Assembly: GCF_014202335.1 (NCBI RefSeq)
Contig: NZ_JACHGP010000015.1
Coordinates: 1-64,000 of the forward strand
DNA: 64,000 nucleotides
Direction of reading: 5' to 3'
Source: Mycobacterium sp. AZCC_0083
Lineage (GTDB): Bacteria > Actinomycetota > Actinomycetes > Mycobacteriales > Mycobacteriaceae
Shown: piece after piece, positions 62,839 to 64,000 of the stretch
How the letters are laid out: each line of letters begins with the position of its first letter
How positions within the stretch are numbered: position 1 is the stretch's first letter
Made by a program: the position numbers and the translations under genes
Notes under the pieces: model-generated
Told to the model about the DNA's origin: nothing
What the model saw: only the letters and a program-made list of their open reading frames with translations
The model's database searches: none

Positions 62839-63602
62839 GGATGCACCTGGAAGCCCACAGCGGTCACGATCACGTTGATCACGAACAACGCAATGAACGA
62901 GAAGACCACCGTCTCGTTGACGGCGTTGCCGACGCCGGCAGGACCACCTCCCACCGAGGTTCCCATGTAGCAGGCGATCAACCCGGCGGTCAGCCCGAAC
63001 AGGGTGGCCTTGATCAGAGCAGTCACCACATCGCTCAAACCGGTGATCAGCGTCATCCCCGCGACAAACGCACCAGGAGTGACGTGCTGGAAGTACACCG
63101 AAAAGACGAACCCACCTGCCAGTCCGACCAGAATCACCAAGGAGGACAACAACAAGGCCACGGTCGTCGCCGCCAAGACTCGCGGCACGACCAGCGACTG
63201 AATCGGGTTGATCCCCATCACCCGCAACGCATCGAGTTCATCGCGGATCGTCCGCGCCCCCAGATCGGCGCACATCGCGGTCGCCCCAGCGCCGGCGACC
63301 ACCAACACCGTCACGATCGGACCGGTCTGGTTGACCGTTCCCAGCGACGCCCCTGTCCCTGAGAAATCCGCCGCGCCGAACTCGACAAGCAGGACGTTGA
63401 ACGTGAACACCGTCAGCACGGTGAACGGGATCGACAAGAACAGTGTCGGCACCAACGACACCCGTGCCACGAACCACGTCTGCAGCAGATACTCACGCCA
63501 GGCGAACGGCCGCCGGAACATGCACACGAACGTGTCCAGTGCCATCGCAAAGAAGCCACCCAGTCCCCGGAGTGGCTTGATGACGAGACCGGTCGATACC
63601 AC
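62835..63602 (-). CDS. yrbEA: Mce-associated permease YrbEA
   Basis: The 255-residue permease is the first gene of the operon. The coupling helix reads ATAMCADLGARTIRDELDAL, RVMGINPIQSLVVPRVLAAT, and the end has GGGPAGVGNAVNETVVFSFI. It pairs with YrbEB as the transmembrane heterodimer of the Mce importer. The 400 bp upstream contain no gene, consistent with the operon promoter lying there. Confidence 0.93.
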   Translation of the reverse strand: MVSTGLVIKPLRGLGGFFAMALDTFVCMFRRPFAWREYLLQTWFVARVSLVPTLFLSIPFTVLTVFTFNVLLVEFGAADFSGTGASLGTVNQTGPIVTVLVVAGAGATAMCADLGARTIRDELDALRVMGINPIQSLVVPRVLAATTVALLLSSLVILVGLAGGFVFSVYFQHVTPGAFVAGMTLITGLSDVVTALIKATLFGLTAGLIACYMGTSVGGGPAGVGNAVNETVVFSFIALFVINVIVTAVGFQVHP

Positions 63603-64000
63603 TTACCGGGCCCTCCGCGTCGACGTGGCGGTTCGAAACCGCTGCGGGGGCAGCAGGACAGACGCGTGGGTGTTGGTGGTCACTGCGCCTCGCCCACGAA
63701 CGATGCGAATCTCACAGCTGACTGTCCTTCCCGTCGGTGTGAGCTTTGCCTGCGTATGGCGCCGGCGTGACCTGGCCCACATGCCAGAATTGAAATTAAA
63801 CTAAAAAATTATTGAGAGCAAGTAGCCAGTTCAACACCACTATGAGATCTTCGGCAGCGTTAAATTTTTTTCATGTCCAGCACCTTGCGACGCCGCCGAC
63901 AGTATCCGAACGCACCGCAGCGCGCAGCCAATCGGACCGCAGCCGCTGCAACTCGTCGGCCGCGGCAAGTGACCTCGCAGGTAGCGCGCTTGACGGCCTT
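63603..64000 (-). promoter_or_regulatory. Upstream region of the mce operon with AT-rich patch
   Basis: No gene was recognised in the last 398 bp. Between 63785 and 63875 the DNA becomes strikingly AT-rich (runs such as TAAACTAAAAAATTATT and AAATTTTTTTC) in an otherwise GC-rich window. On the minus strand TTGAAC (63829-63834) and ATAATT (63807-63812), 16 bp apart, could be a promoter, leaving a leader of about 200 nt. The patch could also bind an Lsr2-type silencer. Both are inference. Confidence 0.35.

Overview
The window is high-GC actinobacterial DNA, most likely from a fast-growing environmental Mycobacterium/Mycolicibacterium. The evidence is a complete yrbEAB-mceABCDEF operon, a stand-alone LigD-type polymerase, split PntAA/PntAB/PntB transhydrogenase subunits, leaderless promoters and many ATGA gene overlaps. 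No rRNA, tRNA or CRISPR array was seen.

Region 1 (1-17.3 kb) is accessory catabolic DNA mixed with gene debris. It opens with a broken IS1380-family transposase abutting the tail of a metal P-type ATPase. Intact genes follow: an Asp-nucleophile alpha/beta hydrolase, GntR, an NrtS-like membrane protein, a carboxymuconolactone-decarboxylase-like protein, a 3-hydroxyisobutyrate-dehydrogenase-like enzyme, a two-cupin protein, an XRE-cupin regulator, an M24 peptidase-like enzyme, a MetE-like protein, AraC, a second alpha/beta hydrolase, a degenerate SDR and a YciI-like protein. Three matching 19-bp inverted repeats precede the cupin, XRE and M24 genes and look like the XRE protein's operators. Between 10.7 and 11.6 kb lie remnants of a LysR gene, a VOC gene broken in several frames, and the 3' end of a 2-oxoacid dehydrogenase E2 gene.

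Region 2 (16.5-22.6 kb) is a mobile-element scar. An aldehyde dehydrogenase gene with an in-frame stop is cut at a junction with a truncated TnsB-like transposase. Behind that transposase is a frameshifted TnsA-like endonuclease gene. A frameshifted orphan YefM/RelJ antitoxin and an unrecognised 629-residue protein follow; the latter has a possible PD-(D/E)XK-like core.

Region 3 (22.6-42.8 kb) is an oxalate/formate island. An OxlT-family transporter, formyl-CoA transferase (frc) and oxalyl-CoA decarboxylase (oxc) release formate. A molybdenum FdsGBAD dehydrogenase and a separate metal-free NAD formate dehydrogenase oxidise it to NADH. PntAA/AB/B can turn NADH into NADPH. A ketopantoate-reductase-like gene and pyruvate kinase form an embedded operon. 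Two regulatory codes are visible. A GCATAC-n-GTATGC palindrome precedes oxlT, the reductase-pyk operon and pntAA, with a weaker copy before the PAS gene. A GATAR-N7-YTATC LysR box precedes oxc and the NAD formate dehydrogenase, each next to one of two paralogous LysR genes.

Region 4 (42.9-54 kb) holds an aldo/keto reductase, LigD-Pol, a frameshifted SnoaL-like gene, a small secreted Cys-rich protein, a frameshifted patatin, and a GntR-controlled cluster (acyl/aryl-CoA ligase, class II aldolase, amidohydrolase) with TetR genes. The ligase appears to be translated from a leaderless mRNA.

Region 5 (53.5-63.6 kb) is the mce operon on the minus strand, with a TetR gene at its distal end.
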